From: Sphagnum compactum
Lineage: Eukaryota; Bryophyta; Sphagnopsida; Sphagnales
NCBI GenBank assembly: GCA_965153455.1
Contig: OZ234496.1
Coordinates: 14,810,304 to 14,874,303 of the forward strand
Direction of reading: 5' to 3'
DNA length: 64,000 bases
Every line of letters starts with the position of its first letter. Within the stretch, counting starts at the first letter, position 1. The translations under genes were made by a program, and so were the position numbers. This document shows, piece after piece, positions 1-12,641 of this stretch. The notes beneath the pieces were generated by a model. The model was not told the origin of the DNA. It ran no database searches and saw only the letters and a program-made list of their open reading frames with translations.

Positions 1-238
1 TATGCATCTGTTGGAAGTGTAAGCCACAGGACTAGAAGTGTCTGGTCATTTGACTCTCTGGGCCATTGCTTAACCTCAGAAAATCATTTGGTGTGAAGCT
101 ACAACTAGATGTAGTTCTTATCAACAGTGAGACTTGACACATGATGCATATGGCTACAGATCTCTCACTGTTGCAACTCTCATCCAGATGACTAGATTTT
201 CATGTGATATGCTCTTGAAGGATTTGAGATCCACTTAC
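1..238 (-). other. Intron of the ABCG/PDR gene, cut by window edge
   Basis: The last visible exon of the transporter gene ends at 239 with donor GTAAGT on the minus strand. I found no acceptor followed by recognisable PDR coding sequence between here and base 1, so this stretch is read as intron. The second nucleotide-binding and membrane halves must lie beyond the window. Confidence 0.7.
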
Positions 239-3200
239 GGTTGAGATAGATCAGGAAAAAGCAGTAAAGGAAGTTGAATAGAATAGAATATGCGATCAAG
301 ACTCCTACACCGAGCCAATACCAGTAGCCTCTGTCGAACATTCCCCGCTCCAACAAAATTTCTCTTCCAAGAGTTAATCCATCATCCACTTCCCCTGGCT
401 ACAAAATGAGGCCACAAGATTGCATCAATGCTCACAAATTCATCATCATATTGGAGATGTTTAGACTTCATTGTGGCACTCAAAATCTAGCAGTGGATGA
501 GACAATGAAGAGCAGTCTAGATGAGAAAATGAGGAACGAGAAATGGTTAGTGTCCACAAAATGACACAACTCATATCTAGAAACCTCCCAAAGGCTGTTG
601 TCCTGTTATGCTCTAACCTGAAGTGCCTCGGGCTCCCAGAGGCATGCTCATGCAAGAGAAGATGCAAGGGATAATCACATGGACACACTAAGATTGAATT
701 GAAGGTGAGTGACATGGGAAAATGGTTCAAACCCAAGAGGTGCAAGAAAAATTGCATACCTTGTTCCACCGTGGGGCTAGAAACTCATTTACAGAAAGCG
801 CATTCAGTGCATAGGTGAATGGTGACAGCCAATACCCCCAAATCCACCAAGGAGGAATATTTGCTGCAGAGTAGATTGATATGTAGAGCATATGTCAGAC
901 AACATTATACTTCAGGGCTTTAGTTGCAAAACAAGCTTACCATCTTAATGTGCTAGTACTTAAAAGAAGAACCATTTCTGAACCATGCAAGACTTGTGAG
1001 CCTGGTAGAAGAGACATCTTTGGGAGGGGAACATGGCAAAGTGGTACCTCTGGACACAATAAAGCCTCCTAATGCCAGTAAGATCACAATGCAGCAGGCT
1101 CCGAAACTTTGAGTCAAGACCAGAATACGACCCACTGCTGAAACTAGGCGGAACAACCCCAGTGACAACTGATGCATTGCAAAGAGCACCAGCCATTGCC
1201 GGAAGAAGCTGAAGAAAGGAAACAATTGAATTAGAGGTGGCAGATCAGTGACAGAAACAGCTGAGTTTTGGTTAGCACATGGGGTCAAGAAATCTACTCA
1301 ATGTGACTTTCAGTAGAAGAACAAGTTTCTGGTGCACAGCCAACATGGTATACAGAAGTTATGCCTGATTTCAAAACCACACAGAGAGGGCTTGCAAATT
1401 TGAGTTCACCATTGAGTACACAACATACATATGATGACTCTAAGGTTAAAGACCTTTCACCTACCAATCATTCGTGAGCCTTACATCAAATATAAGGAGA
1501 GCAATCTTTTGCTTGATACACACATTGGAAATTCAAGGGCTGGACTAAATGCGGAACAGACCTCAAGTCAAGATCACATACATGCATGAATCAGAAGGAA
1601 ACTTTTCACCACAAGCTTGAGATAGCTGCTTACCGGCTAGCTTCAGGAGCAAAACCAATGGTCCAGTATGTCAGAATCATCCAGGTAAAAGTTTCAAAGA
1701 TGGACAAGGGCAGTCGTAAAAAGTAGGAAGGAAGTACGAATGCCCATGCTGGATAAAGGAACATGTCCCGTTGCTTGTAAAATACTGGCAGGCGCATTAC
1801 AGTCAATGCCATATCCGTGAACCCATTGAACAAGACATTTATAAGAGCAAAGAACATTGCACCAATATACAGGATCCCACTGTTTACAGAATCTGGATGT
1901 AATTTAGTCCGGAGAAACACTGACATAGTGATCAAAGCCACAATTGAAATCTGCCAGACGGTCAACAAAGTATCAGGCACTCTATGCTCCTCATGATGTC
2001 AAAGCAATCAGCTAAAACAAAACTATAAGTAAGTGTTTTGCAACTGCAGTAACTAGAGTGTATTGATGCATAAGTTGTGCTAAACAAGTAGCCTATTATC
2101 AAGTTGCCTTCTTCTTCTTCTCAGGTGAAATTTGTGAGCAATGAAGTGCAGACATGAAACAGTCACATCTGAAAACACCTCATACTAAAACAGAAGAAAT
2201 GCGCACCTGGATCGTCTTGAAGATGTACACAAATGCATTCCGTTTCATCAGCAACTTTTCCCTTGCATAACTGGCTTGAAAAATCTCCCAATTGCTTAGG
2301 GCATACTTCTTAGTCACAAGTGCAGCTGGGTGGCATTTTGTTCTGTCAAAAGGAATGGTGAGCTCCTGATAGAGCCGCTCCCCAACATGGAACCTTTGGA
2401 ATGCATCAGCAAAAGCCTTGACTGGAACATACTGGTAAGGGATACTCTTGTTATACCAGTATTGACCCTGATCCTTCCTAGAGGTCACCTGCAGACCAAA
2501 TAGAGCCAAAACTAGATCTTTGTCAATGCTTAGGACCTTGTGTGTAAGATAATAGGAATTTCAAATGAATGACTTGCTCTCTTTCCACTCATTTTGCACA
2601 AGTGTTGCAAGGGAAAAGGCAAGACACTGATAGCCTTTGAGAGGGGATTTCCCACCTACCTCTTGCAAAAAGTCAGCAGTCCCTTTCCTTGGTGGACACC
2701 TGAAGCCCATGGTCTCAAAGAACTCAAGCACCAAGTCGCACGGACCTTGATAAACAATGACACCTTCTGAGAGTAAGATGAGATCATCAAAGAGTGCATA
2801 TGTCTCTGGTGCTGGCTGGAGAAGAGAGACAATCATAGTTCCATCCAAAACATGCACTGACTGGCGCAAGCACTTCACAATCTGGTAAGTGGTAGAACTG
2901 TCCAGGCCAGAAGAGATCTCATCCATGAAGAGAGCTTTTGCAGGTCCCACAAGCATCTCACCTGGATTGAAACAAAAGAAAGCATGACAAAGCAAGCAAC
3001 TTATTTTATAAGCTTCACATAGAGCAACCAATGCTTAAGTGCAACTGCTACCAGCATGTCCAGTTCCATGCCACTGCAACAGGGAAAATAAAACAATCAA
3101 ATCCTTATTAGCAGTGCCTATGTACAGAATTACATAGTGAGGACAGAGAGTTTATAAAGCAAATGACAGGTTCAGCTTGTACCAGTGTTAAGTCGCTTTT

Positions 3201-5901
3201 TCTGTCCCCCTGAGACACCACGCTTCATTTCATTTCCCACCATTGTATCAGCACATATCTCCAGACCAAGAATCTGCAACCCAGCAACCCCAACAAAAAC
3301 AGATCAGCTTCCCATCAAAGAAACTTATCAACCATGTAGTTTGACCACTCCTCATCCATTATGTAGTAATAACTCAACCAGAGAATTGCTTCAAAACAAC
3401 AGAGCTATTATTCCAGTGCAATCATTACTGATTCTTCATTGAGGTGAGAGGTACAGACCTTGAGTACGTAGTCTGTCATGAGACTTGTCCCTTCGCCTGG
3501 AAATGCTGTAGCCTAGATAAACACACCTCTGTTGGTTAGGTACGAGCTTGAAGAATGGTCAAAGACAACAACAGTGCATTCTATGAGCCATGTAAATTGT
3601 GGAAGAAATATCTCTGGAATTGGTCATGAGGTTGAAAGAACAAACATCTCAAGAGACAAGTCTGGACACCTCAAATCACAATGGGCAAATCATGGATGCA
3701 AGATCAAAGACAAAAAGCAATGTACTTGTGTTTTCTGTGGCTCTCTAGGTGAACAATATCAGACTATGCTATTAATTTAAGCATGTGTACACTTCGTCTG
3801 CACAAAAGAAGTAGAGAGTCTTTTGTGGTGATGAGCCTCACCTTCATGAACATGTCAATTTCTGGGTCGGGCTTGATCCCAGCCTCTTTCTCCCTTCTTG
3901 CAAGCTCCATCAACATTTCTGAAATACAAGGCCATGGATGGCCCAGGATAGAGGGATGTCAAATACTTCTGGACATGTGATTTGTGAGCCAAATTTTACA
4001 TCTTTGATTTGGAGTCTCATGACTCCATCATCACAGATTCAGATGCACATTCATAACTATACTGGAAGAAGCTAGAACAAGTCAAGGAAAGGGAAGGATG
4101 AAAAATTGATGGGGATGGGTCCCAAAAACAACACTCACGAAATCTGGAGCCGACACCTTGGCAGCGACCAGAGAAATCAAGTGTCTCTCTGACAGTCATT
4201 TCTGCTGTCTGAATGTCACGTTGACTGATATAAGCACTTGTTCTTTGAGGCACAAACTCATGGAATTCATGTCCATTGTATGTAACCTTGCCTGTTGTCT
4301 GAAGAAACAAGAAACAAGATCTGCAAACTTTAGTTTCTCCACCATATGTTCAAAAGTTGCCATATTTTATTATTGTTGCACTCTTTGCAATAAAGTGAAC
4401 GACTCCAGAAGCAGAACCTTACACAGTTCATCTCAATAGCACTGGAGGTGATCAACGGAGGTTTTCAACTTCTTAAAAAAGGATTCACAGAAAAGAATCT
4501 CTAACAGGCAGTGAGGTCAAAAGAAATTCTACCTTCAGGGTTTTGTCCAATTTGCCGGACAATGCTAACAAGAAGGTTGTCTTCCCCGCACCTGGTGGTC
4601 CAAGAAGTAGTGTCATTCTGCAAGTCACCAGCAAAAGAAATTCCGTGAGATCAGCAGTGCCAAGAAGGTATTGGGTGTCATCAGATGACATGTTAGAGAC
4701 TCTTGCGCAGTGAGCACTTTCTGATCTCGAGGCTCATATGAGGACAAAATTGGCAAATATGCTTGAATATACATGTAGAAAGAAAATAAACAACAAACCT
4801 GCCAGGTTTGATGCTGCCACTGACATCGCTGAGAATGTTGAGAGTCGTTCTTTTGGATGAGGGGAGAGGAAGGATACTCAGCATGGCCTACAGAAGGCAG
4901 AAACCGAAAGTCAAGAAGTCTCGGGCAATTTTTTTTGCTTCAGGAAACAAACAAAAACACACATCCTGCTCAGATCGGGCAGGAGGACAACAACAACACT
5001 GGTTGTAGCCGTGTGTGTACCTCAGCAACTCCCAGCACGAAGTTGGGAAGACTTGGCAATCCTCTGCTACCGATCGAGACATTCGCTTCGATGTTCAAGT
5101 GCTCAAATCGCACTTCGATTCTCGGTAGCTCTATCCCGACCCTGGCAAGTCATTTTCCACACTTTGTCAGTTTCTGTCTCGCTCAGCTCCATTGTGACGG
5201 TCAGTCCACAAAGGTTCTCCACATGTGCAGCATCGATCTTTCTTTGTGGATTAGACTGTAATAAGAACTGCTGCTGTTTTGAGATCTTATGCTGCAATCT
5301 TCTTCTGCTTTTTCAGTGCACAATTATCTAGAGCGCTGCAGAAACACTGTGAAGCAGCACAAGAATATAGTTCTAAAGAGAACACATCGGAATTCATCTC
5401 AGGAAAGTGACACAGGAAAGTTCAACTCTCTATGACATTTGTTTTTCCCAGCATCGTCAGTCTTGCTTGATGTCGCCGTTTCTTCCGAGTTTGACAACGA
5501 CGACATCCTACCTGTGCAAGCAGTTGTAAGAGATGGAGACCTGGTTACCTGTCGATCCTTTCACGAGTCTTGAGAAGAAAGCGTTCGTTGTCCTCTTCAG
5601 TCTGTTGCAAGATTTTGGAGATCAATTGCTGACGGTCTTGGTAGCTAAGTTTCCTGACATCGAATTCTTGGTGCGAGACTCCTCCGTCCGCGGAGATGTT
5701 CTTGAGCATGACCGTTCGCATACGGTCGTAAGTCGGGAGTTTCTGCAGTGCGGCCCATTTCAAGGCTTCCTCGTCGTCCTCCTCTCGTTTGTTTGCCGAT
5801 GATCGCGAGAATTCGTTCACTCCTGGCTGCCATATTCCGCTGCTCGGAGAGCCACTGTACGTCGTCCAGCCATCGCCTTCCCGCACTACGGACGACTCCA
5901 T
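239..5901 (-). CDS. Full-size ABCG (PDR-type) transporter, N-terminal 785 residues, partial
   Basis: A pleiotropic drug resistance ABC transporter, a plant plasma-membrane ATP-driven exporter family of hormones, terpenoids, wax or phenolic compounds; the substrate cannot be told here. Exons on the minus strand: 5549-5901, 5021-5141, 4799-4887, 4533-4617, 4139-4298, 3842-3918, 3459-3512, 3183-3273, 2660-2961, 2207-2488, 1634-1950, 1048-1208, 760-863 and 239-398. All junctions are GT-AG and phases close. Visible motifs: N-terminal block [19 protein letters not shown], Walker [10 protein letters not shown] near residue 194, ABC signature VSGGQKKR near 333, Walker [13 protein letters not shown] near 353, PDR block [14 protein letters not shown], then the first membrane domain from about residue 540 ([19 protein letters not shown]). 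Only the first half of a family of roughly 1,400 residues is present. I chose the ATG at 5901 because family proteins begin near this point; an in-frame ATG at 5988 would add 29 residues. Confidence 0.93.
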
Positions 5902-7030
5902 CGCCGGCGCCCGGACTTCCTCCACTACTCGGATCACAACTCCGTTTCCTGTTGGCAATGTTTCGGTGTAGATTTCAGAGATGCGCAATCAAAACAACGG
6001 CCATTACTAAGAAAATTGTGACATTTTCGTACGCAAGAAAGTCGATCAGGTACCTCTAGTGAAGTAGTCTGTTCGTCTTCTTTCTCAATTCTCGCGTTCT
6101 GCAACCATGTCTACACAATCTACTACGGTATTCTCAACGTAAATCTCCCATCGACAACATTGCTACACGCAGAAACTACCTGCAAAATCGACAACATCGC
6201 TTCCACAGTTAGAGAATGCAACAAATTGAGAACATCACGAACTCCGCCTTGAAACCAAGTAATGACCACGACGAGACTGCGTGATGTTTTATTTCTTTCT
6301 TTCGCAAGGCTTATCACAACCTGATGAAAACGTCTCTACTGTTCCGCAATCAATTCCAGAAGCTCTATTATATTGCAAGGATTGAAGACGTACCTTCTTC
6401 AAGCAGCGCTGAGCTCTCTCTGGACGATCGGTTACAGCTCGAGCAATTGCTATTAAAATCGAATGTCTTCGAGGGAATTAAGACGTTGTAAGGAACCGGG
6501 GGGAACCAAGAAAAGAGCACTTGAGCTAGAAAAATATTCACATACTTGTGAACGTACTTGATCTCTTTGTTGTTTTTTTTTTTTTTTTGCTTCTTCAGCA
6601 AAGTGCTTCTCGGGCAATCTTTCGAGAGACTATATTCACATCAAAAAAACTTTCCCGCACTTCCAAGCTTGCTTGACTGCGAGCGATTCACGAGCGCTTT
6701 TTGAGTACGTCGCATGGTCAAAGAAAGGTTTGTAAAGACAAGGGAAAAAAAAATAGGAACAAGGAGTGAGTACCTAGTGTGGGGTGCAGAGAAAGTCGGA
6801 GGAAAAAAAATAAAGCGAGCGTCGAAAGCAAAGGCAAAGCAAAGCAAGCCAGCCTTCGTGAAGTCTCCTCCTCGGTGACAACAACTGAACAGAACAGCGA
6901 TTCCCTGACAAAGCAACGCCGTCGCCGGCTGCCAACCTGCATGATTGCAGCAGCAACGCTGGAAGGAAAAGTGTGCCTTCTTTTTCTTTTCTTTTTCTGT
7001 GAAAGCTCCCAACCCCCCTTCCCCCCAAAG
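5902..7030 (-). promoter_or_regulatory. Upstream/5' leader region of the ABCG gene
   Basis: Sequence immediately 5' of the transporter start. Base composition is more balanced than the AT-rich DNA beyond 7,040, and it has purine/pyrimidine-rich stretches typical of plant leaders. A clear TATA box or transcription start could not be fixed by eye. The short open frames here have no recognisable similarity. Confidence 0.4.
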
Positions 7031-7049
7031 GATTTTATAAAATAGAAAA

Positions 7050-7074
7050 TAATAATAATAATAATAATAATAAG
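7050..7074. repeat. (AAT)n microsatellite
   Basis: About eight AAT trinucleotides in a row, marking the change from the ABCG upstream region to AT-rich DNA. Confidence 0.85.
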
Positions 7075-7246
7075 AGATTTTGTTTTTTAGTTACCCCTTT
7101 TAGAATTTGTCGTGTTGCTCATTGTTGTAACTTGTAACAAGGGTTTTTGTTTAATTATTCAATTATTTCATTATTTATTCATTTTTTCAAATTTTGTTAT
7201 TTGGAAATGCCACAAGCTAGAGGGGGTGGTAGAAGGGTAAAACCTT

Positions 7247-7269
7247 CCCCCCCCCCCCCCCCCCCCCCC
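7247..7269. repeat. Poly-C run of 23
   Basis: Uninterrupted C homopolymer, one of several long G/C runs in the intergenic DNA of this window (others at 10079, 12351, 58389 and 58863). Confidence 0.9.
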
Positions 7270-7785
7270 TCCCCGGCCCAAAAGAAAAAATAGAAACAAT
7301 TTTTCCTTACTCACCAACATGATTACAAAAAGGCAAATTAACATGCGTCTTTTCATGATCATTATATTTATGTTAATTCAAATTAAATCTGACATCGACA
7401 TAAATTATAATGAACTATTGGAAACCATATGTAAACATAAAAAAAGAAAAGAACAAAAGTTGATCATCATTGGTATTGCACATCATCCTAAAGCTTAAAT
7501 ATGTCTGATGATGATGGGAGAAAAAAAACACATTTTCATGCATATAGTTGAAAACAAATAAGGTGAAAAATATTTTACTCAAGTTTTAAACATTTGGTTG
7601 TGGTTGTATTTTGGGTTTAACAAAACATGCAAGTGATTTTTTTCAAAGGCATTGTTTGATTTAGGGGTTGGTTGGACTCATTTTCACAAAATATAGCCAA
7701 TATATCTAAAGAAGGCGTTTGGTTCTAGGATTTTGTTTGTCATATTAAAGGACATGCAATTGTTAAACCTTAAACTTTAAAAAAT

Positions 7786-8076
7786 AATCATGTAACCATA
7801 GAAACAATAAAACAAGCACAAGAATTTAAGTTAGACATGATTAACTTAGCATCTCACAAATCACTTGCTTTAGAACCTTTAGATGTATCATGTTTCAAGC
7901 CATTTAAAACAACATTCAAATACATGTCAAGGTTGCAACTATATTTAAAAACAAGCAAAGAAAATGTTTTGAATAGACTTATGAGCAATTTGCACATGTA
8001 TAATGGTGTGAATTTTGAATGCACAACATGGTCTCGACAAAAGGCTAGAAAGCAAGCACAAACCTTTTGTCAATAA
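7786..8076 (+). pseudogene. Remnant of pogo/CENP-B-like DDE transposase
   Basis: The frame is open from about 7786 to a stop at 8074-8076. It contains MINLASHKSLALEPLDVSCF followed by KPFKTTFK. This matches the well-known block of DDE_1-type (pogo/Tigger/CENP-B-like) transposases, where a beta strand with LPSHTSHALQPLDV precedes the last part of the catalytic core. Only this C-terminal piece is recognisable; the upstream D residues and DNA-binding domain are missing and some motif residues have drifted (S for P, E for Q). It is a dead fragment about 95 codons long. The ATG at 7837 is internal to the conserved block and is not a true start. Confidence 0.75.
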
Positions 8077-8179
8077 GGGCATGAATAGCAAGGTTGTTAC
8101 CCTTTTAATGATTAAGTGCATTAAAAACAAGTAGAGTAAAAGAACTTTAAACGAAGTAAAAAACAAAGAACTATACAAA

Positions 8180-8360
8180 CACAAGACCACAATGAATGTG
8201 AAGAACGCAAGATCATGTTGATCGAGAGGAACACCAAGACCATAGTGATGAAAAGGAACACAAGACCATGACAATGAGAAGGACCACAAACCACACTCTT
8301 TAGGAAAAGCACAAGACCATGGCGATGAAAAAAGACACAAGACCACAATGATCAAGAGAG
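8180..8360. repeat. Degenerate ~30-bp minisatellite
   Basis: Five to six imperfect copies of a unit around ACACAAGACCAYRRYGATGA, each followed by a short purine-rich spacer. It lies just downstream of the pogo-like remnant. Confidence 0.6.
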
Positions 8361-8467
8361 CAAAAGCTTATGAATGTAATAGTTGGAGTGCTCCAAGCTT
8401 GAAAGCACACCTAACTTGAGACCACTAACACAACTAGTGCAAAGAATAGAGCACATTACACTCGAAG

Positions 8468-8745
8468 GTTTAATGAATAACATAATCTCACATCCATTAT
8501 CATTGATTTTCAAGCCCTAAATTACACTAAATCTTAGGCATATGTTTAAAAATGAAAAATTATTTTGAAAACATTAGTTATTTTTAAAATCCACCTTGAT
8601 GATGGACTTTTTAATGAATAACATAATCTCACATTCAATATCATTGATTTTCAAGCCCTAAATTACACTAATCTTAGGCATATGTTTAAAAATGAATAAT
8701 TATTTTGAAAACATTAGTTGTTTTTTTAATCCACTTAGACGATGG
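8468..8745. repeat. Tandem duplication, two copies of ~140 bp
   Basis: Copy one starts near 8468 and copy two near 8609. Both run from TTTAATGAATAACATAATCT through a shared block containing TCAAGCCCTAAATTACACTAA and end in GATGGAC. The copies differ at a few percent of positions and by small indels. Confidence 0.85.
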
Positions 8746-11150
8746 ACAAAATAGAATTCATTGATCATCATATGATTGTTTGATTTTAAGTGACAAAAAA
8801 AAATTCTCATGAATTGCCATGTGTATAAAGAGAGTTTTTAAAAAATTTGACCACCCAAACTTTGAAAGGGCATATCTTTCTCATTATTCACCCCTTTTGA
8901 ACAATTTAAAGGGCTTTGGGTGTGCCTTATAATCCTCTACACTTTATCTTCAGACCCCCCATTAAAATTTACCACTTGTAGCCTACTTGGGAAGAAAAGG
9001 AAAGAAGTACTGTAAGTAATTAATTACCTTGGAGCTTTGACAGTAAGGTATTTTATTTTCACAAATGTTGAAATATTCCCAATTTAAAAAAAAAAATTAA
9101 CCATTTTTTTCAAAAAAACAAAATTTTGCGAAAGAAAAATTTTCAATCTTTTCAAATATCATGGAATATTCTATTTTGGACATGGAATTCTGAAAATACG
9201 ATAATTATTCAGCACGGGCCAGTTGAACTTGCCATGGTCCTCTCTGGCAGCGCGGATGGATGGATGGATGGATATTGCACAAACTGTTTGAATCGAGCTT
9301 GGACTGACATTATTAGTGCTTTGACTTTAGATGATGATTGCAAAGTTGCAACAAAGGCAGGGAAAATATGATTGATGATGGATGACTTGTGAAGCTGAAG
9401 TGTGAAGCCGAAGCTCTCCACATCACCTGTTCTCAAGAGCTCCCCCATGCCTTGTGTGCCAAAGAACACTAGCCTAGATGACCACAAAAAAGGTCACATT
9501 GGTTTTGATTGTGGTTTGGATGAAGTTTGAAATTGTATTGGCCACATTTTTCTTTTCTTTTTTCACATCCATACGGGTGTAATATTCTGCGGAATGGAGG
9601 CTGCCCTGCCCAGGGAAATTTCGCTTCGGAATGGGCTCTCTACATACACTTCATCTTTTCAGGGATGGCTTTAGGTACGTAGGTAGATAGGTAAGAATGC
9701 AAGGCACTTGGGGGGTCAGGTAAGAAGCTAGATGTGGGTGGATGGGTTAATTAGGTAGTACGTAACTAACCACCGTGGTTAGCTATGGGACAGAAATACA
9801 AATGGAAAAGTGTTTTTTCTGTCCACACATCATCCATCCTGAATGGTTCAATAGTGATGATGAGTGCTGGTTCACTTTGGCCGAGAAGGTGAGGATGTTG
9901 ATAAAGGTGTCATAATTTTGCCACAGATGAATGAGCATATGAAGTAATAGGTACCCTTTTTGTGGGACCCAAAATTTTGTGTGCCTCTACAAGTTTCCTT
10001 CATGTTTTGTTTTCCTATATTTTGTGAATTGCAAAAATGGGTCCTAAGCAAATGGGTCCTACATAAGGAAATGGGATTCCCCCCCCCCCCCCCACATGAG
10101 GACATTGGACTTGGGTCAAAATAGAATTTCAAACTTGTATTGTCAGATAAAGTGTGACTGAAGTCCTTGCTACAAGATGCTTGCAAAAAATTTTAAAAGA
10201 AAAAGAAAAGGGGGTTCATCTTTTGGGCTTACATAGGTAGGTACTCACTCAAACACCAAAACATGGTGTGAGAGGTTTGAATGGGTTGTTTATGGAAGGA
10301 GAAAAAGCACATGGCCCAAGGGATGGATGATACCTTCCTTACACTAACCAATTTTCCATTATTTGTTTGCATTTCTCATCACTTTGAAAAGCCTTGATAA
10401 ATGTAGGAACGGGTGAGGAAGGTGGGGGGAAGAAAGGACATAAGGCTAGAACTCCAAGTTTGATATACTAGAAATTTTCATTTGTGGGTATAGAAATGTG
10501 CTGGAATTTTTCTCCGAAGCTGAATGTGCATTAAAAACATGGTTGGAGACTTTTTGGAGAGGAATAGTCAAGTCCCATACATAGCCAGAACCATAATGGC
10601 CCACTATGAATAAGGAAAGCCCACATAAGCGCACTTGCAATCTAGTTTCCATCCATAATTGATTGTAGGGGCTGTCTCACTCACGTGACATCATGCCATT
10701 GGACAAGAGCTCCCTAGTCATATTATGTATCTTGATGCCTTCCGACACTTTCGCAATGCCCTAATTCTTTTTTGCACATTTCTGGTTGCTAGTTGGCTGA
10801 ACCTCATAACTCATACTCTTCTGTGTCCCATAACCAGTATCGCGCAGCCCTCGAGGCTCGGATACAATTGGTTTTGTCCAGTAAGCAGCTTGAGCGTGCT
10901 GGTTACCATGAATAGTCATGAGCTTTGGTTCGTTCAAGGTAACCTGCACGCTCTCACCCATTACCTTGTCCATAAGAGGCAAGTTTCATTTGCTTGGTCT
11001 GGCAATAGCTAGTCCCCTTTTTTTATGAAGTTTGATGGGTTATTTTAGAACTACTATGTATTTGGTTGCTCCATTCACACTAGTATATGATTAGTATTTA
11101 GTGTAGATGCAGCCTTACCTTTCAAGAGTTATAATTTTGTTTAATCAGAA
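8746..11150. other. Intergenic DNA without recognisable gene
   Basis: Contains one arm of a dispersed repeat (9026-9240, relative at 17503-17690), a GATG microsatellite near 9255 and a poly-C run at 10079-10093. Open frames are short and show no family motif on either strand. Confidence 0.6.
9026..9240 (+). repeat. Dispersed repeat, copy 1
   Basis: Shares an ordered series of blocks with 17503-17690: TACCTTGGAGCTTTGACA, an A-rich tract, AATCTTTT, CATGGAAT, and AACTTGCCAT at the end. The copies are diverged but collinear. Element class is unknown. Confidence 0.55.
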
Positions 11151-11541
11151 GAGTTATCTGCAAAGTACCCCAAACTGGAGGCTACTAGGCCCCATTTTGT
11201 CAAAACTGGGGATGAAAAGAGAAGTCTGGATGAAAACAGTACACTGAAAAAAAAAAGGGGGAACCAAACTAGTTTTCTCAACTAAATTGGTCCTCCCTTA
11301 AATAGTTTTCTCACCTAACTTGGTTTCTAACTGATTAGTTTCAACCCGAGTTTTGGATTTTTTTTGCATCAAGCCTTGTCAAAACACCATCTTGCAATTC
11401 TTTCAGAACAAGGACACTTGGTTTTATGAAACCATACTCAATTTTGCTCACTTTATGGATACACTCGAATTGGGGACGAAACAATGTTTAGGGCGTCAAA
11501 TTAGGGCCCAATTAAAGATACGGCAATTTTACAGATAACTC
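11151..11541. mobile_element. Short terminal-inverted-repeat element (MITE-like), copy A
   Basis: Left end GAGTTATCTG at 11151 and right end CAGATAACTC at 11532-11541 are exact inverted repeats. No coding capacity. The left end also shows a longer inverted match (about 70 bp, imperfect, through AACTGGGGATGAAA) to the right end of copy B at 12561, so A and B may be one 1.4-kb element with internal ends. No convincing target-site duplication was found. Confidence 0.45.
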
Positions 11542-12110
11542 TAATATCATATGCAAATCTAAAAGGAGTTCAATACAAAATTTGTGCTATGGTATTGAAT
11601 ATTGCGATATCCAATTTGGCTTGGCTTCATTGCCTTAAGAGTCCCAATTAAGGGGTGGCATATTTTATTGGCTACCAAATATTCTAGTGAAATGGCTATG
11701 AGATTTTGGAAAGAATCGATATCAACCTTTTATCTAAGGGGATATTGGATACGAGGGTGTTTAGCAACCTTCTTCCCTTGCAAATAAAGACTCATATATA
11801 TGTTCCCATCCATAAGAATGCATTCGTATGGGAACATGAGTGAACATGAGTTCTCTTATATTCTTATGGGAGAATGAGTTCCCTCTTGAGTTTTCATTGG
11901 GAACTTTGTAAATATGACCTTTTGTTTCTCCCTTCCCTCAAAACAGCTCAACGCCTTGTCTTTTCAAACAACCCCTCTTTTAATAGCCTACCTTTGAAGA
12001 CCCAAAAAGACAAGAGAGGTCAAAAGGTCGTAATAGATGTGCTAAAGAGTTCGCCCTCTTTTTCCAATGTTCAAAGGCATTGGTCTAAAATGTCAAACCA
12101 TTTTTTCAAA

Positions 12111-12561
12111 AGTTATCTGTCATCTTGTCTTTGGGCCCCAGTTTGACATTCTAATGCATGTTTCATCCTCAATTTGAGTGTAGCCCAAAAAGAGAGCAAA
12201 ATTGGGGTACCTTTTTAATGAAACTGGGTATCAATCAGTTCACAAGATTTGTGGGCCTTTTACTGTGAAAACAAGACTTGATAAAAATGAAGAATACGAT
12301 CCGCCAGCAATGAATGAAGGTGTGGTTAATGCAAATCTAAAACTGGGGGTGGGGGGGGGGGGGGGGGGGGGAGGGGGGGTGGAAGTGAAACTCATGTATG
12401 TGAGAAAAAACAGTTTGATCTGCACCTGTGTTTCCCTGCTCTTCCCCCCAAACCCCCCCCCCACTTTGTACTGTTTTGCTCCTGACTTTTGATTTCATCC
12501 CCAGTTCTGACAAATATGGGTCCCATTTGGTCCCCCCTTTTGGGTTACTTTCCAGATAACT
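12111..12561. mobile_element. Short terminal-inverted-repeat element (MITE-like), copy B
   Basis: Ends are AGTTATCTG at 12111 and CAGATAACT at 12553-12561. The interior is non-coding and has a long G run at 12351-12371. The subterminal sequence near the right end, read on the minus strand, matches the left end of copy A. Confidence 0.45.
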
Positions 12562-12641
12562 CTAGCCTACCTGAACTGGTTTGAATGGGAAAACCCATAA
12601 GAGAGAGAGGACTTGCAAAGGATTACTATCAATATAACTTA

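Noticed and set aside
4857-5331. Plus-strand open frames over the ABCG gene
   Set aside because: Antisense to well-supported ABCG exons and introns.
12240-12492. Proline- or glycine-rich open frames
   Set aside because: Caused by the G homopolymer at 12351-12371; no other support.
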